Origin: Molossus alvarezi
Taxonomy: Eukaryota > Chordata > Mammalia > Chiroptera > Molossidae
Direction: 5' to 3'
DNA length: 64,000 nt
Assembly (NCBI GenBank): GCA_037176705.1
Contig: CM073897.1
Span: 38,157,488 to 38,221,487 of the forward strand
Shown here: in pieces, positions 42,750 through 54,554 of the stretch
How the letters are laid out: each line of letters begins with the position of its first letter
Position numbering within the stretch: position 1 is the first letter of the stretch
Position numbers and translations under genes: made by a program
Notes under the pieces: generated by a model
Seen by the model: only the letters and a program-made list of their open reading frames with translations
Databases searched by the model: none
Told to the model about the DNA's origin: nothing

Positions 42750-43460
42750 CCACACTTTTTTTTGTGTGTGTTCTAAGATTGTGGATGCATCAGTAAAAAG
42801 AGAAGTTTCTCTTGCCCTCATGGAGTTTATATTCAAATAGGGGAGACCATCGTTGGACAAACTATTGCAAGTGTGATGAGTGTCACTGACAAAGGGGGAT
42901 GTATTACAAGGTGGAATAGGAGTGCCTAACTGGTGCTCTCCCCTTGTTTGGAGGAGTCAGGGAAAGTTTCCTGTAGAAAGTGACATTTCAAAACACTTGA
43001 GTGCAAATACTTTAGGATGGCAATGGGAGATTCAATTACATATATAGAAAGATATTAAAAACATCACTGTGGCTGTTAAGTGGAAAGGAGATTGGAGAGA
43101 ATTGGCCAAATTGAATGCGTGAAGACCAAGTAGTAAGTCATTTTGTTGTCTATGTAAGTGATGATGGTGGCTTGGATCTAGGGTGGTGGCAGAGGGCTTG
43201 GAGAGAAGAGAAGAGATTAGAGAGACAGAGTTTGAAGATTATAATTGATAAAATTGTTGATTGATTGGATTTGGGAATAGAGAGGAGAGTTAAGATGCCT
43301 TGAGTTTTTCCTTGAGCCACTGGGGATGCCATTTACAGAGACTGGATGGGAACCAAATTTTTGTTTGCTTTTTTGGAGAAGGAGTGACTTTGGGACATGT
43401 TGAGTTTGAAGTTCCAGGAGGACATCTAAGATCTTTCTCTCGCCCTGTCCGCATGTATGA
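42750..43460 (+). repeat. Ancient L2/CR1-like LINE remnant
   Basis: CTTGCCCTCATGGAGTTTAT, then GGTGGCTTGGATCTAGGGTG, GGGATGCCATTTACAGAGAC and GGGACATGTTGAGTTTGAAG: an old LINE-like unit in sense orientation. The clade is tentative. Confidence 0.5.
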
Positions 43461-43479
43461 TGTGGCACAATGGAATAGA

Positions 43480-43600
43480 AGAGAGCTCTGGTGAGAGTTC
43501 TTTCTAAAACTGGGTACTTCTTATTTACTAGCTGTATGATGTTGGACAAGTCATATTCCTTTTCTGGCCTTTAAGTTTCCTCGTCTGTAAAATATATCTA
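43480..43600 (+). repeat. MIR
   Basis: TTACTAGCTGTATGATGTTGG, AAGTTTCCTCGTCTGTAAAAT: sense MIR core. Confidence 0.8.
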
Positions 43601-43609
43601 TTCCACGAA

Positions 43610-43935
43610 TTTATACTGATCACCAGCTATAAGTGCACTGTGCTAGGAAGAAAGCATTGAACAGACAATATAGTGTTTGCTTTGGAAGAATTTGCTCAGG
43701 TGAGAGAGAAAGACAAATAATCACACACAGAGAGGTATGTAGGCCTCTGTAGGAGAGCACAGCCCAAGGGAGGCTTTCATTCTTTCCTGGGAGGAGGGAT
43801 AGTATCCACAAAGTGGCTGGTGACCTTTGACCTGAGACATCAAGGTATGAAAGAGTTCTTCAGACTGTCCCCAGGCACCTAATAGAGTACCTTGCATAAA
43901 TTAGGGACTCTGCGTATTTGTTGATTCAGTGAGCT
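43610..43935 (+). repeat. L2-like remnant
   Basis: AAGTGCACTGTGCTAGGAAG and TAGAGTACCTTGCATAAATTAGG are L2/MIR-like. Boundaries uncertain. Confidence 0.4.
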
Positions 43936-44710
43936 AACTTAGGTCACTAAGGGCCCATTCAAATACAGGAAATATCAACATATTGGAAGAGGGCAATTAG
44001 TAATGCAAATGTCAAATGTGAAATGCTTTTAACAAATCCATTAACATGTATTCCTGAGATCTGAAGCCTTTGAGATGTTTTGTGGATGAGTTTGGGGAAA
44101 TTCAGAAATATTTCAGATCTGGTTTCCTTATGATTTGCACTTCCTTTATTCAGGTTAGGTTGTCAAAAATAATGTTAACTGTATATAATTCTCTAAACCA
44201 ATGGGTGTTAGACTTGAATTTTATAGATAACTTAAAAAAAGAAAAAGAAAATTGGGGGCAGGGGTGAGCTGTTGACAATGGTTATTTTTCTATAGTAAAG
44301 ATATTTTTTAAATGTCCCCTTTCACTTTTATCTCATAAAGGACATTTAATATCAAAAGTTGTAGGAAGAGCATAATTTTAAAATTACAATTTTAATTATT
44401 TAGCTTTATAAAAATTATTTACATTTTCTTTATTTTCTCACTCTGTTGGATAATAGTTAAAAGAGGACAAACAATAAAAACACTTAATATTATAGTAATT
44501 TATGGATCCATTGCCCTGTGTTCTTGGCTGTGATGAAAATGTGGCTCATCTCCAAATAAGAACATTTCTAAGTATGGAAGAATTGTATATGTACCATAGA
44601 TGATTTATTTTCAGTTTTTTCCCCATAGGAATCCAACCTTTAAAACTACATAGGCCTCCTCAAGATTAGTCTAAGGTAGGAGTTCTTAACCATGAACCCC
44701 TGAGATCATA
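43936..44710. other. Unique AT-rich sequence
   Basis: Nothing recognised. Confidence 0.35.
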
Positions 44711-44764
44711 TGTTAAAGTGTGTGTGTTCACATGTGCATACACATGTTTTTCTATCACTACATG

Positions 44765-44905
44765 TGCGTCCTTGGGAAGTTACTTAACTTCTTTAAACCT
44801 CTTTTTCTTTGCAAGATTATTGTGAAGTTTAAATGAGATAATATATTTAAAAAGTCTTGCACTATGCCTGGTATAGCTGGTGCTATGGTAGTTGTTTTGA
44901 ACATT
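44765..44905 (+). repeat. MIR
   Basis: GGGAAGTTACTTAACTTCTTTAAACC, then GTGAAGTTTAAATGAGATAA: sense MIR. Confidence 0.8.
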
Positions 44906-44984
44906 AAATGTATTTATTGTTTTAAATATTTTATTTATTGGCTGATGCTTGCTTAGTGCCCACAGTGACAAAATGAATAAAAAA

Positions 44985-45660
44985 TAACTTAGTGTAACTA
45001 GAAAGCCTGATGCAATGGAAAGTGCACAGCATCACTGATGTAGAATTCTTGCCAGAGATGTTTAACCTAAATCTAATCATGAGAAAATAATCAGGCAAAT
45101 CCAGATTGTGGGACATACTGCAAAGCAGCTGGCCTGTGATCTTCGAAAATGTCAATGTCATGAAAGACAAACAAAATGAAATAAAACAAAATGTATGGGT
45201 AATTTATCTTTACTAGAGGAGACTAAAGAGTTATGACAACCAAATGCAGCATGTAACCCTTGGTTGGATCCTTGATGTTTTAAAAAGGCTGGAAAGGCCC
45301 GGCTGGTGTGGCTCACTGGTTGAGCACCAACCCATGCACCAAGAGGTCGCTGGTTTGATTCCTGGTCAGGGCACATGCCCAGCTTGTGGACTTGATCCCC
45401 AGTTTGGGGCATGCAGGAGGCAGCCAGTTGATGTTCTCGCTCATCGATGTTTCTATCTCTCTCTCACCCTTCCTCTCTCTCTAAAATTAATAAAGTAAAA
45501 ATATTAAAAGAAACATTAAAAAAAGTCTATAAAGGACATTTTGGGGACAGTTGGGGAAGTTTGAATAGGAGCTGTCTGTTAGAAAATCAGTAACAATGTT
45601 AGTTTTCTTGAATGTGGTAATGGTACCGTCTGCTTAGCCTGACATGTTGTGGGTATTGGT
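44985..45660 (+). mobile_element. Old L1ME-type 3' UTR, split by a SINE
   Basis: GAAAATGTCAATGTCATGAAAG, AGGAGACTAAAGAGTTATGAC, TAACCCTTGGTTGGATCCTTG and TATAAAGGACATTTTGGGGAC are in L1ME 3' UTR order. A homologous copy lies at 52.4-52.96 kb. Confidence 0.75.
45297..45505 (+). mobile_element. VES-related SINE, type B
   Basis: GCCCGGCTGGTGTGGCTCAC head, GGGGCATGCAGGAGGCAGCC core, AAATTAATAAAGTAAAAAT tail. Inside the L1ME fragment. Confidence 0.92.
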
Positions 45661-45964
45661 GTCTAGATCAGTGGCTGTTCCACAGTGTGGTCTTTAGGAA
45701 CGTTACAGCAAAGCTAGAAGACATCAAGGGCTGCTTCAGAAGGTAGTGATTTTCTTGGTCTCTGCAAATATTTAATCAGCCTATGTGCTGGAATACCATT
45801 TGTTGGGGATATCGTAAGTGATCTTTGTGCCCTTTCTAAACACGATCCTGTCTTTTCTGTAAGAATGCAGACTTCTACAGCTGGCACTCTGTAGTAATGC
45901 AGGTGGAGCTGCAAGCTGGCTGTTTCCAAAGTGAAGAGGAAAGGATGAGAAAGGGCACATAAAT

Positions 45965-46420
45965 ATATACTTTAAATTTGTTTTTTGATTCTAGACATAA
46001 GATTAATCAAAATGTATTACAGAAATACACAATGAACTACATAGAAAAAGTGCCCCTTAATTCCACCTCCTAAAGATAATCAACTATTGAGATTTTGATG
46101 TGTATTCCTCTGTCATTTTTTCCACACATATACTAATGATGTTAGTACAGTACATATTATTTTGCTTGCTTCATTTAACTTAGTATATTTTGGGCAGTTG
46201 TCCCACATATTTGCATGTTGCTCTGACTTACCCATTTTAATGACTATTGGGCACTGCTGCAGTAAGCATTTGAGTATGCATCCTTTTGTGATGAATTTGT
46301 AGGAATATTTCTGTAGAATACATTTCTAGGGGTAGAAATACTGGGTCAAATAGCATGAATAGCTCCCCTTTAATTGTTCCCTGACAATTAATTTCTTATC
46401 AACAGTCTTTGACAGTGCCA
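45965..46420 (-). mobile_element. Old L1M-type fragment
   Basis: GCCCCTTAATTCCACCTCC, TGTGTATTCCTCTGTCATTT and CTGGGTCAAATAGCATGAAT are antisense old L1 3' sequence. Confidence 0.65.
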
Positions 46421-47030
46421 TTTCTGCAGACCTTTGCCAAGTTAATTAGCCACTTGAGCTAAACTCTCTTATCTAAGGGAAGGAAGTTACGATGGGTGGA
46501 CAGAAAGTGGGCAAAAATGGAGTCACAGAGGTCCTGCTGGTTTCTGTGATGGCTGTAATAAAGGCTGATATGTAAGTAACATGGAAACCTCTGGAAGAGA
46601 GAAGTAAAATACATTATTCCTCCGGCAGCACAGCATGATGTTTAAAAAGTGAACTGAAAGACTACCGCAGCCAAGAGTTTTCCCCAGAAAATTCTGCAGG
46701 AAATTTTATTTTTGAGTAATGGTTAACTTCACTAAAATGTGGACACCATCTACCTTGAAATGAAAATAACCTCTTCTGCTTACTTCCTCTGCATCTCAGT
46801 CACACTCTCACACTAGAAAGGGGAATTTAAGCTTCACTTCACTTTTTAAAATATCTGAAGCAGGTGGTTAAAAGGCCTGATTGTTCATCTTTCTGAACAC
46901 CAGTAGAAGCAGTCGGGCAGGTTTTTGGCAGTTTTCTGTAGAAAAGGTGAATTCAGGAGTGGCCATCAGTGACTCACCCTGCCCCAGCAGAGACCCTGAG
47001 GAAGAGATTGTGAGGATCTTGAGCTGTGAG
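46421..47030. other. Unique sequence
   Basis: No repeat recognised, no exon signature. Confidence 0.35.
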
Positions 47031-47094
47031 TTATTTCCATTCTTTTAGCCAATTATTTCCACTCTTTTTTAATTAAAAAAATTTTTTTTCTTCC

Positions 47095-47698
47095 ATGAAA
47101 AATCTTTATTTTATTTATTTATTTTTTAATTAATCAATTTATTTTTGTTACAGATGTTTCTCCTTTTCCCCCCACTGATACCTCCCTCCCTCACCCTCCC
47201 CGCCCTGTCCCCAACCCAGCTTCGTTGTCCATGTCCATTGTTCATGCATACATGCATATAAGTTCTGTGGTTTATCCCTTCCCCCCACTCCCTCTTCTGG
47301 GGATTGTCTGTCTGTACCCCACTTCCATGTCTCTGGGACTACCCCATTCCTCAGACTGTTATGTTCATTATATTCCACAAATAAGTGACATCATGTGATA
47401 TTTGTCTTTCTCTGCTTGGCTTGTTTCACTTAGGATAATCCTCTCTAGGTCCCTCCATGTCATCTCAAAGGATGAGATCTTTCTTTCTTACAGCTGCATA
47501 GTACTCCATTGTGTATATGTACCACCACTTTTTTATCCATTTGTCTACTGATGGACATTTGGGCTGTTTCCAGATCTTAGCTATTGTAAATAGTGCTGCT
47601 ATGAACATGGGGGTACATATATTCTTTCTGATTGGTGTTTCAGGCTTCTTAGGGTATATTCCTAGAAGTGGGATCACTGGGTCAAATGGCCCATTCTT
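47095..47698 (-). mobile_element. 5'-truncated bat L1, ORF2 C-terminus plus 3' UTR
   Basis: The minus-strand frame 47677-47465 encodes the terminal region of L1 ORF2p (e.g. TPMFIAALFTIAKIWKQPKC and YTMEYYAAVRKKDLIL). The 3' UTR follows, with the G-rich block (plus-strand C-rich at 47165-47215), ACATCTGTAACAAAA and an A-rich tail near 47100. It is young-looking and sits in the tail of the type B SINE just right of it. Confidence 0.88.
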
Positions 47699-47909
47699 TA
47701 AAAAAAATTTTTTTTCTTTTATTGATTTTTTTAGAGAGAGATGAAGGGAGAGGGAGAGAGAGATAGAAATATCAATGAGAGAGATACATCAATTGGTTGT
47801 CTCCTGCATGCCCCCCACTGGGGATCTGGCCCACAACCTGGGCATGTGCCCTGATCGGGAATCAAATTGGCAACCTCTTGGTGCATGGGTTGACGCTCAA
47901 CCACTGAGC
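47699..47909 (-). mobile_element. VES-related SINE, type B
   Basis: TCTTTTATTGATTTTTTTAG tail, GTCTCCTGCATGCCCCCCAC core, TGACGCTCAACCACTGAG head. TATTTCCATTCTTTT at 47032-47046 and 47910-47924 is its TSD. The L1 at 47095-47698 then split the A-tail (AAAAAAATTTTTTTTCTT on both sides of the L1). Confidence 0.88.
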
Positions 47910-47984
47910 TATTTCCATTCTTTTGTGACTGAGTGGAGCAAACTTGAGTTGTGTGCTAAGGGGATAATTTATCTTTTCAATATG

Positions 47985-48060
47985 CAGTTTCTTCATCTAT
48001 GAAATGGGGATTATTGTGAGGCTCAAATGAAATAACATGTATAAAAGATTTTGGCAAATT
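47985..48060 (+). repeat. MIR
   Basis: TTCTTCATCTATGAAATGGGG then GTGAGGCTCAAATGAAATAA: sense MIR core. Confidence 0.8.
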
Positions 48061-48730
48061 TATGTGCACATAAATATATGCTGTTGTGAAGGTGCTGCTG
48101 TCTCTGACTGGGCCAGCTCACGTTAATCTTTCCTTTCTGTAGTGGAATTTGTAGGACAAAAGACATCTGTTTCACATCTCTCATTACTTCTTTAACCAGT
48201 ATTTGTGAGCATAAGCTAAATGCAAGGTCCTCTGCTGGGTGTTCTGATAGGGAAACAAAGGTGGAGCCATCTAGGAGTTTTCCTTCTTCCCCACTTACTC
48301 TAGGAGACTAATATCTTTTAAGGAGTCTTCGATAAAAGATACTTTACTAAGGTGTATTAAGTATGCTGTCTTATTCTCTCAATTCTAGGCAATAGATTTG
48401 ATCTCAGTTTTTCCATATAAACGAGGAAACAGTTCTTAGTGAGATTAAGTAACTTGTTTTGTTTTTATAAAGTTACTAGCTTAAAAAATTTGCAGATGTA
48501 GGCCCTTGGTAGATTTTTCTGGAACCAAAACCATACTGCTTCTCCAGCTGCTTCCTCTTTTTGCCTTGCTTTCTGATCAAAAGTGTAAATTTTATAAAGG
48601 ACTGGCTGGTAGCCTTTACTTGAATGTGGTTCATTTTACCTACAGGCATAGGGGAAGTGTAGATCTGTTGAGTTAGCTGAAGCCATGATGTGAACTGTCA
48701 TAGCATCTACTGGGTGCCAGATGGTTTATG
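48061..48730. other. Mostly unique with an antisense MIR piece
   Basis: 48370-48480 (CATATAAACGAGGAAACAGTTC, GAGATTAAGTAACTTG) is MIR-like on the minus strand. Otherwise unrecognised. Confidence 0.45.
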
Positions 48731-48847
48731 TGTTTTATTTGATTTTTTTCCAGCTTATTTTGAAAATTTTCAAACATATAGAAAAATTGCAAAAATATAG
48801 TGAACACCCATATACTCTTCATCTAGATTCTTTTGCTTTCTTTATCT

Positions 48848-48888
48848 ACACACACACAATACACACACACACACACACACACACACAT
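48848..48888 (+). repeat. (AC)n microsatellite
   Basis: About 19 AC units with one AAT interruption, directly before a SINE remnant. Confidence 0.97.
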
Positions 48889-48892
48889 TTTT

Positions 48893-49078
48893 AAAACAAA
48901 CATTTTAAAATTAATTTTAGAGAGTAAGGGGGCAGGGAGAGAGAGATTGCCTCCTTTATACACCCCCACCAGGGATTGAACCAGCAACCTAGGTATGTAC
49001 CCTGACCAGGAATCAAATCCACCAGCTCTAGGTGCACAGGACGACAAGCCAACCAACTGAGGTCACACCAGCCTGGGC
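48893..49078 (-). mobile_element. Ancient bat tRNA-SINE remnant
   Basis: AATTAATTTTAGAGAGTAAG, ACCCTGACCAGGAATCAAAT and CCAACCAACTGAGGTCACAC, ending CAGCCTGGGC. Diverged. Confidence 0.8.
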
Positions 49079-49939
49079 CACACACATTTTTTTTTTACCC
49101 CTAAACCACTGGAAACTGAGTCGTAGACATCACTTTTTCTCTAATCACTAGGGGATGTATCTCTTAAGAACAAGGACATTCTCCTATGTAACTATAATAC
49201 CATTACATTGAAACATAGTCTTTTCAGACTTTCCCAATTGTTCCAATGTTGTTTATGTCCTTTTTTTTTTTTTTGGACCCAAGATGTAAACAAGGATTAT
49301 ACAAGGTAGTTGTGTCTCTTTAGTTTCCTTTAACATATCACAGTACCTTTGCTTTTTTGTCTTTTATGATATTGAAATTTTGAAAAGTCCAAGTCTGTTG
49401 CCTTGTTGTAGACTGTAAGTTGGATTTGTCTGATTTTTTTCTCTCTCACTATTAGACTCCTGCTAAACATTTGTGATAAGAATTCCCCTCAGGGAATGTT
49501 GCATCCCTCCCTTGCATCATATTAGGTGACACACAATGTAAGTTTGTAACATCACTAGTGATTGAGGTTTGATCATTTGGGTGAGGTGGTATTGCAAGAT
49601 CTTTCATTGTAAAAGTACCCTTTCTATTTGTAATTAATAACATTATCTGTGGGGTCATCGTTTGAGATTGTTTAGATATTCTGTTCCTCAGCGATGTTCA
49701 CCCAATAGTTTTAACATCTATTGATAATCCTTGCTCAGGTCAATTGGTATCTATTGGTGTTTTTCTGATCGATTAGCTTTCAGTTCCCTCTTCCCCCCTC
49801 CCCTCTCCTCCTCATCTTCTTTTTTGTTATCACTTGGACTTCTGGATTCTTTTATCCATACAATGTGTTATATTCCATTACTGACCGTTGGCCTTCTTTT
49901 TTTCAACTTTATGCTTTCTGATACATAAATTGTCTCAAA

Positions 49940-50140
49940 TTTTGCCACAAGGTATCTGTCTTATCTTACTTAATCCTAAAAATAACCTAATAAAGTAGGT
50001 TGGATTTTGCCTACTTTATAAGTGAGGAAATCAAGGCTCAGAAAGCACAGGTAATCTTCCAGAGTCACATAGCTTAGTGAGCAGATGAGTCCAGAGCAGT
50101 TCTGTCTAACTCCCAAGCTGTTCCTGCTACTCACGCTGCT
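49940..50140 (-). repeat. MIR
   Basis: CTTACTTAATCCTAAAAATAACC, TATAAGTGAGGAAATCAAGG and GAGTCACATAGCTTAGTGAG: antisense MIR. Confidence 0.8.
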
Positions 50141-50500
50141 TCCTGGCAGTCCGGGAGCAGAATGTCATCTGATGAAACCAAGTTAAAAGCATTGCATCAT
50201 TGTTGGTAATAGCAAATGATTGAAAACAACCCAAGTGTGCATCTGTGGGAAATTGGTTAAATAAATGAATACGTAAACACAAGGAAAAAGAATTAAACTA
50301 CAAACAGGAATTAGGGTATTCTTTAGGTACTGGTACAGAAAGTTCTCCAATGATATAGTAAGTGAAAGACAGAAGGTGGCAGAACAGTGCATATTTTGTG
50401 AAAGAAATGAGACTAAAAACATAATTTTAATTTGCACGAAGAATGCCTGGAAGGATGTAAAATAACAAAGTGATTACTGGTATAAGGCAAGTAGGAGTAA
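50141..50500 (+). mobile_element. Old L1-derived sequence (tentative)
   Basis: GGTAATAGCAAATGATTGAAAAC, CCAAGTGTGCATCTGTGGG and AAATTGGTTAAATAAATGA resemble the L1 ORF2 3' end in sense orientation. Confidence 0.55.
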
Positions 50501-50506
50501 GTGGTG

Positions 50507-50533
50507 AGTGTGTGTGTGTGTGCGTGCGTGTGT
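50507..50533 (+). repeat. (TG)n microsatellite
   Basis: Interrupted TG repeat. Confidence 0.95.
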
Positions 50534-50575
50534 ACTGAGATTTCTTAAGATTTTCTATTTTATATATTACTTTTA

Positions 50576-50846
50576 TTTTTTTATTTATTATTATTATTAT
50601 TATTTTTTATCCTCACCTGAGGACATTTTTCCATTTTTTGTTCAGGTAGAGTGGGAGGGAGAGAGAGGAACAGAGAGAGAGAGAAACATCGCTGTGAAAG
50701 GGACACATCGAGTGGCTGCCACCCGCACGACCAACCGGGGCCAGGGACAAACTGCAACCGAGGTACACGCCCTTAGCGGGAACCGAACCCCGGTCTCTCG
50801 GGACCGCAGGCCGATGCTCTAACCGCTGAACCAAACTGGCCAGGGC
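50576..50846 (-). mobile_element. VES SINE, type A (young)
   Basis: Near-consensus with intact CpGs. The perfect 15-bp TSD TATATATTACTTTTA is at 50561-50575 and 50847-50861. Confidence 0.95.
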
Positions 50847-50861
50847 TATATATTACTTTTA

Positions 50862-51660
50862 AAATAGTTTTATTGAGATATAATTAACACATCACACAAT
50901 TTGCTCATTTAAAGCATACAATTTAGTGGTTTTTAGTTTGTTCACAGAGTTGCATAATTATCACTAGATTCAATTTATTTACTTACTTTTGAATTTTTTA
51001 TTGACTTTTAGAGAGAGAGGGAGGGAGAGAGAGAAACATCGATGTGAAAATGAAATGTCAATTGGCTGCTTCCTGCATACCCTCTTTAGACCATTTTCAT
51101 TATCCCCCAAAGAAAGCCCTTAATCACTAGCAGTTATTAGCCATCTTTCTCACCCCAGGATCCTAGCCCCAAGCAACTACTTATCTTTCTGTCTCTATAG
51201 ATTTGCCTATTCTGGATATTACATATACATGGTTTCTTTTATTAGCATAATCTTTTCAAGGCTCCTCTGTTGTAGCATAGATTAGTACTCCATTCTTGTT
51301 TTATTACCAAATAATATTTCATTGTATGAACATATTGTCTTTTATTTATTCACTTATCAATTGATGGACATTTGGGTTGTTTCCACATTTTGGCCATTAT
51401 GAATAATGCTGCTATAAACATCTGCATACAAGTTTTCAAGTGGACATTTGTTTTTATTTACTTTGCATCTGTATCTAGGAGTGCAATTACTGGGCCAACT
51501 GGGAACTCTATGTATGAACTTTTGAGGAACTGCCAAATTGTTTTCCAAAGCAGCTGCTTTATTTTACATTCCCTCTAGCAATTTCTCTACATCCTAGCCA
51601 ACACTTGTTATTATCTGTCTTTTATATTATAACCCTTCTAATGGTTATATCACAGTTTTA
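50862..51660 (-). mobile_element. Old L1 (L1MA/L1MB-type) 3' UTR, split by a SINE remnant
   Basis: AGTTTTATTGAGATATAATT, TACAATTTAGTGGTTTTTAG, TAGATTTGCCTATTCTGGAT, TTGATGGACATTTGGGTTG and TGAGGAACTGCCAAATTG are the standard antisense order of this L1 group. Confidence 0.85.
50975..51082 (-). mobile_element. Truncated bat SINE
   Basis: TTTTTTATTGACTTTTAGAG, (GA)n, AAACATCGATGTGAAAATG and CAATTGGCTGCTTCCTGCAT. It stops before the head. Confidence 0.8.
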
Positions 51661-52240
51661 AACCATATGAATATGTTACCAATGTAATATCTATTCCAAA
51701 AATAAAATAAAATGAAAACAAAAAAATTAGAAAGAAATGATAGCTCAGAAAGAAGTTTCAGATGGCCAGCCAAAGGGTCAGGGTGTGGTGAGATGGCCTT
51801 AGGGTAGGGATGAATAAGGTTTGCCTTGTTTGGCCTGGTGTCTTGATGCATATACATTTCCCTCTTCTGCTCTTTGGAACCAGCTGCCTTTTCCTCCTCC
51901 AGTGCTCTCCCAGGTTCATTGCACAGAGAGTGGGGGGCTTGAGTATAAAATACTGGCCTAAGGATTTCTTGTACTTTAGAAGCAGCTCTAGAGAGACTGG
52001 CTAGGACCATGTTAGTTCTTTCTTTTATCACCTTTATTGGGATGTCATTAGTTAATACAATTATACAACTTTCACGTATACAATGTTAGTTCTTAAGACC
52101 AGGGAAGTACCAGGATTGTGTGGGCCATGATGTCTTCACATTGGTGTCCCCAATATGCATGGTGAGGGCATTAGACAAGGTTGCTTTAGCCATTGGTGAC
52201 TGGTCTAGGAGGTATGGAATGCTTTAGAAGAAACCCAACT
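51661..52240. other. Unique or ancient sequence
   Basis: Nothing recognised. The 128-codon minus-strand open frame at 51645-52031 shows no domain or splice context and ends in AT-rich translation. Confidence 0.35.
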
Positions 52241-52249
52241 ATGGGAACC

Positions 52250-52385
52250 TACAGACTAGAGTTTGAATTTGTGTTCTGGCATTTTTAAGCTGTGTGATCT
52301 TGGACAAGATTCAACTTCTTTGATCCTCAGATTCCTCATCTGTAATAGAGGGGCCTAGTCTAAACTATCTTCTCAGAAGATACTT
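52250..52385 (+). repeat. MIR
   Basis: AGCTGTGTGATCTTGGACAAG and CAGATTCCTCATCTGTAATAG: sense MIR core. Confidence 0.85.
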
Positions 52386-52439
52386 GTTAATTACAAAGGG
52401 AGAGAGAGTTACTTTATAGTGAAGAAAGGTGGCAGGACA

Positions 52440-52960
52440 CCATTTTTACTAAATGATCTAATTTCAGTGATGAGGCAAATCAACATTTGAGGATATACCA
52501 CTTGTGTGGCATTCTTGCCGAAAATGCATAATCTGAATCTAATCATGAGGAAATATTAGATAAACCCAAACTGAGAAACGTTCTACAAAATAAATGGACT
52601 GTATTTCTCAAAAATGTCAAGTTCATGAAAGACAAAGACTGAGGAATAGTTCTAGATCAAAGGAGACTAAAGACATCGAAACTAAATACATCACATGATC
52701 CTGGATTAGATTGGACCAGAGAAATTTTTTTTCTTTTGCCTTGGACATTATTTGGTGAATTGGAGAAATTTGAATGGGTGGCGGGTGGTTGAGAATATAT
52801 TATTAAATAATATTTATATTAATTTTCTAAATATTAACATTTAGGTAATCTGGGTGAAGGGTATATATGAATTCTTAATAATTTTTTTCCTTTTTTTTTT
52901 GGTATGCCTGAAATTAATTAAAAATAAAAGGATAAAAAAGGAGGGAGGGGTGATAGCCAA
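52440..52960 (+). mobile_element. Old L1ME-type 3' UTR
   Basis: CTCAAAAATGTCAAGTTCATG, AAGGAGACTAAAGACATCG, TGATCCTGGATTAGATTGG and GGGTGAAGGGTATATATGAA, in the same order as the copy at 44985-45660. Confidence 0.75.
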
Positions 52961-52964
52961 TACC

Positions 52965-53060
52965 TAGAGCATAGGGTTGTTGTGAGGATTAAACAGGGCC
53001 CTGAGTGGCAAGTCTCAGAATGGTGCCCTCAAAGCACTGGGTGGGCCTCAAAGCACACAC
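52965..53060 (+). repeat. MIR 3' part
   Basis: GGGTTGTTGTGAGGATTAAAC: sense MIR. Confidence 0.65.
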
Positions 53061-54140
53061 GAGCATCCTGGATGGACAAGGCAGCCATGGCTTGGGAGCT
53101 AAATTAAAATTGACACATGGCATATGGTGGAGTATTGTTCTGAATCCAAAATTGGAATTCATGGTCTGACAAAGACATTTTTCTTTTAATTATAAATTCA
53201 TTTCATTGCAAAGTCTTACAAAAATATATATATCAAATCTCATTTAATTTTTCCATTTAATGAATTATCTTAGTATAGTGTTAAATTTACATGAAGTCAT
53301 GATTGTCCTAGCAAAGTTATGGTTTATTTACTTGGGCGCATATTTGGGCCAGTATTAGCATTCAGGCAACTTCCATTTACCTTTTCTTTTCCTTCCCTTT
53401 CCTCTCCTCTACCATACAACCAAGTTTCCGATTTTTGTCTCGGAGAGCCATTTTAATTAGCCATGTCAAATCTTAATTGTTATAGTAGACAAAAAGAAAC
53501 TTTAAGCTTTTTCTTCTAATACATAAAACTCTACTTTCTAAGAGCTTACTTTGGAAGGAATGTTTCTGGTCTGGAAAATTCAGATAGCAACCTCAAAAGG
53601 AATTCATGTCCTACAGGAACTAGGAGTAGGGTGGGGAGTGCAGTTTTCTTTGAGACAGATTGAAATAAATATTTCTGTCTGAAATAGTAATAAAGATCTA
53701 TTTATTTCTTTCATCTTTTTGCTAAAAGCTTTAAAACATGAATAATTAAATTCAAAATCGATTTAGCCAAGGCACCAAACAAAACAAAACAAAACAAAAA
53801 ACCTCAAGGAATCCTGATTAAAAAGCATTTATGAGATCTTGGACAGGCTGTTTTGCTAAGTGAGATGATCCTTAGTATAACATTTAAGTCTATCCCTTTG
53901 AAGTGACAGTATTTCCAGCTACTAAGAGTTGCAATTGAATAGCTCAAGATTCCACCTTCGGTGATACCAATCCAGACTCATTGGCTGCTGCTGTAGTGTC
54001 TATTTTGACTATTACTTGCCATAAATTGTTTGGTCTCAGAATACTCCATGGTGTTTGCTTTTAAAGTTATTGTGCTCAGGAAGCTAAATGGTATGTTTGT
54101 ATGTGCAATAAGTGGCTTTTATTAAATAACTTTATAATAG
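53061..54140. other. Unique AT-rich sequence
   Basis: No transposon recognised. An (AAAAC)n run lies at about 53778-53801. Confidence 0.35.
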
Positions 54141-54144
54141 TAAT

Positions 54145-54350
54145 ATTGGCAAACAGTTTTTGAGTTTATGATGTGCCAAGTGCTATGCTGCTTTACATAA
54201 ATTATAGCATTTAATTGTGGCCAAACCACACGAGGAAGTTGAAGCTCTTAGAGCTTAAGGAACATGCATAAAGAACCTATGACTAGTAAGACGAAGATCC
54301 AGGATCAGAAATCAAGATTATCTTACTGCAAAGTCTGTGCTTTTCTGCTG
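54145..54350 (-). repeat. MIR
   Basis: ATGATGTGCCAAGTGCTATGC, TAAATTATAGCATTTAATTG and GAACCTATGACTAGTAAGAC: antisense MIR. Confidence 0.75.
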
Positions 54351-54424
54351 TGAGTCTGACCTTTTGCAAATTCGTTTGGAAGATGGTTACATTTTTACTT
54401 CATGTTTGGAGCAAAGTCCTGTCT

Positions 54425-54545
54425 TATTTACTTGATAGGTATTTATTGAGTACCCATCACCTATCAGGTACCTTGAGAACCGTAGAGATGATCAAGACTC
54501 AGTCTTTGTCATTATGAAGTTCACATTCAAGTAGAGGAGATAAAA
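54425..54545 (+). repeat. L2-like remnant
   Basis: TATTTATTGAGTACCCATCACC, then TCATTATGAAGTTCACATTC: L2-type 3' region. Confidence 0.5.
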
Positions 54546-54554
54546 CAGATACAT

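Larger units (their letters stand above)
48735..49790 (-). mobile_element. Old L1ME-type 3' UTR, split by microsatellite and SINE
   Basis: TCCAGCTTATTTTGAAAATT, CAAACATATAGAAAAATTGC, AGAACAAGGACATTCTCC, TTTTCAGACTTTCCCAATTG, ATTTGTAATTAATAACATTATC and CTTGCTCAGGTCAATTGG follow the order of an antisense L1ME 3' UTR. Confidence 0.8.

Noticed and set aside
51645..52031. 128-codon minus-strand frame
   Set aside because: The C-terminal part is translation of AT-rich repeats; no domain or start context.
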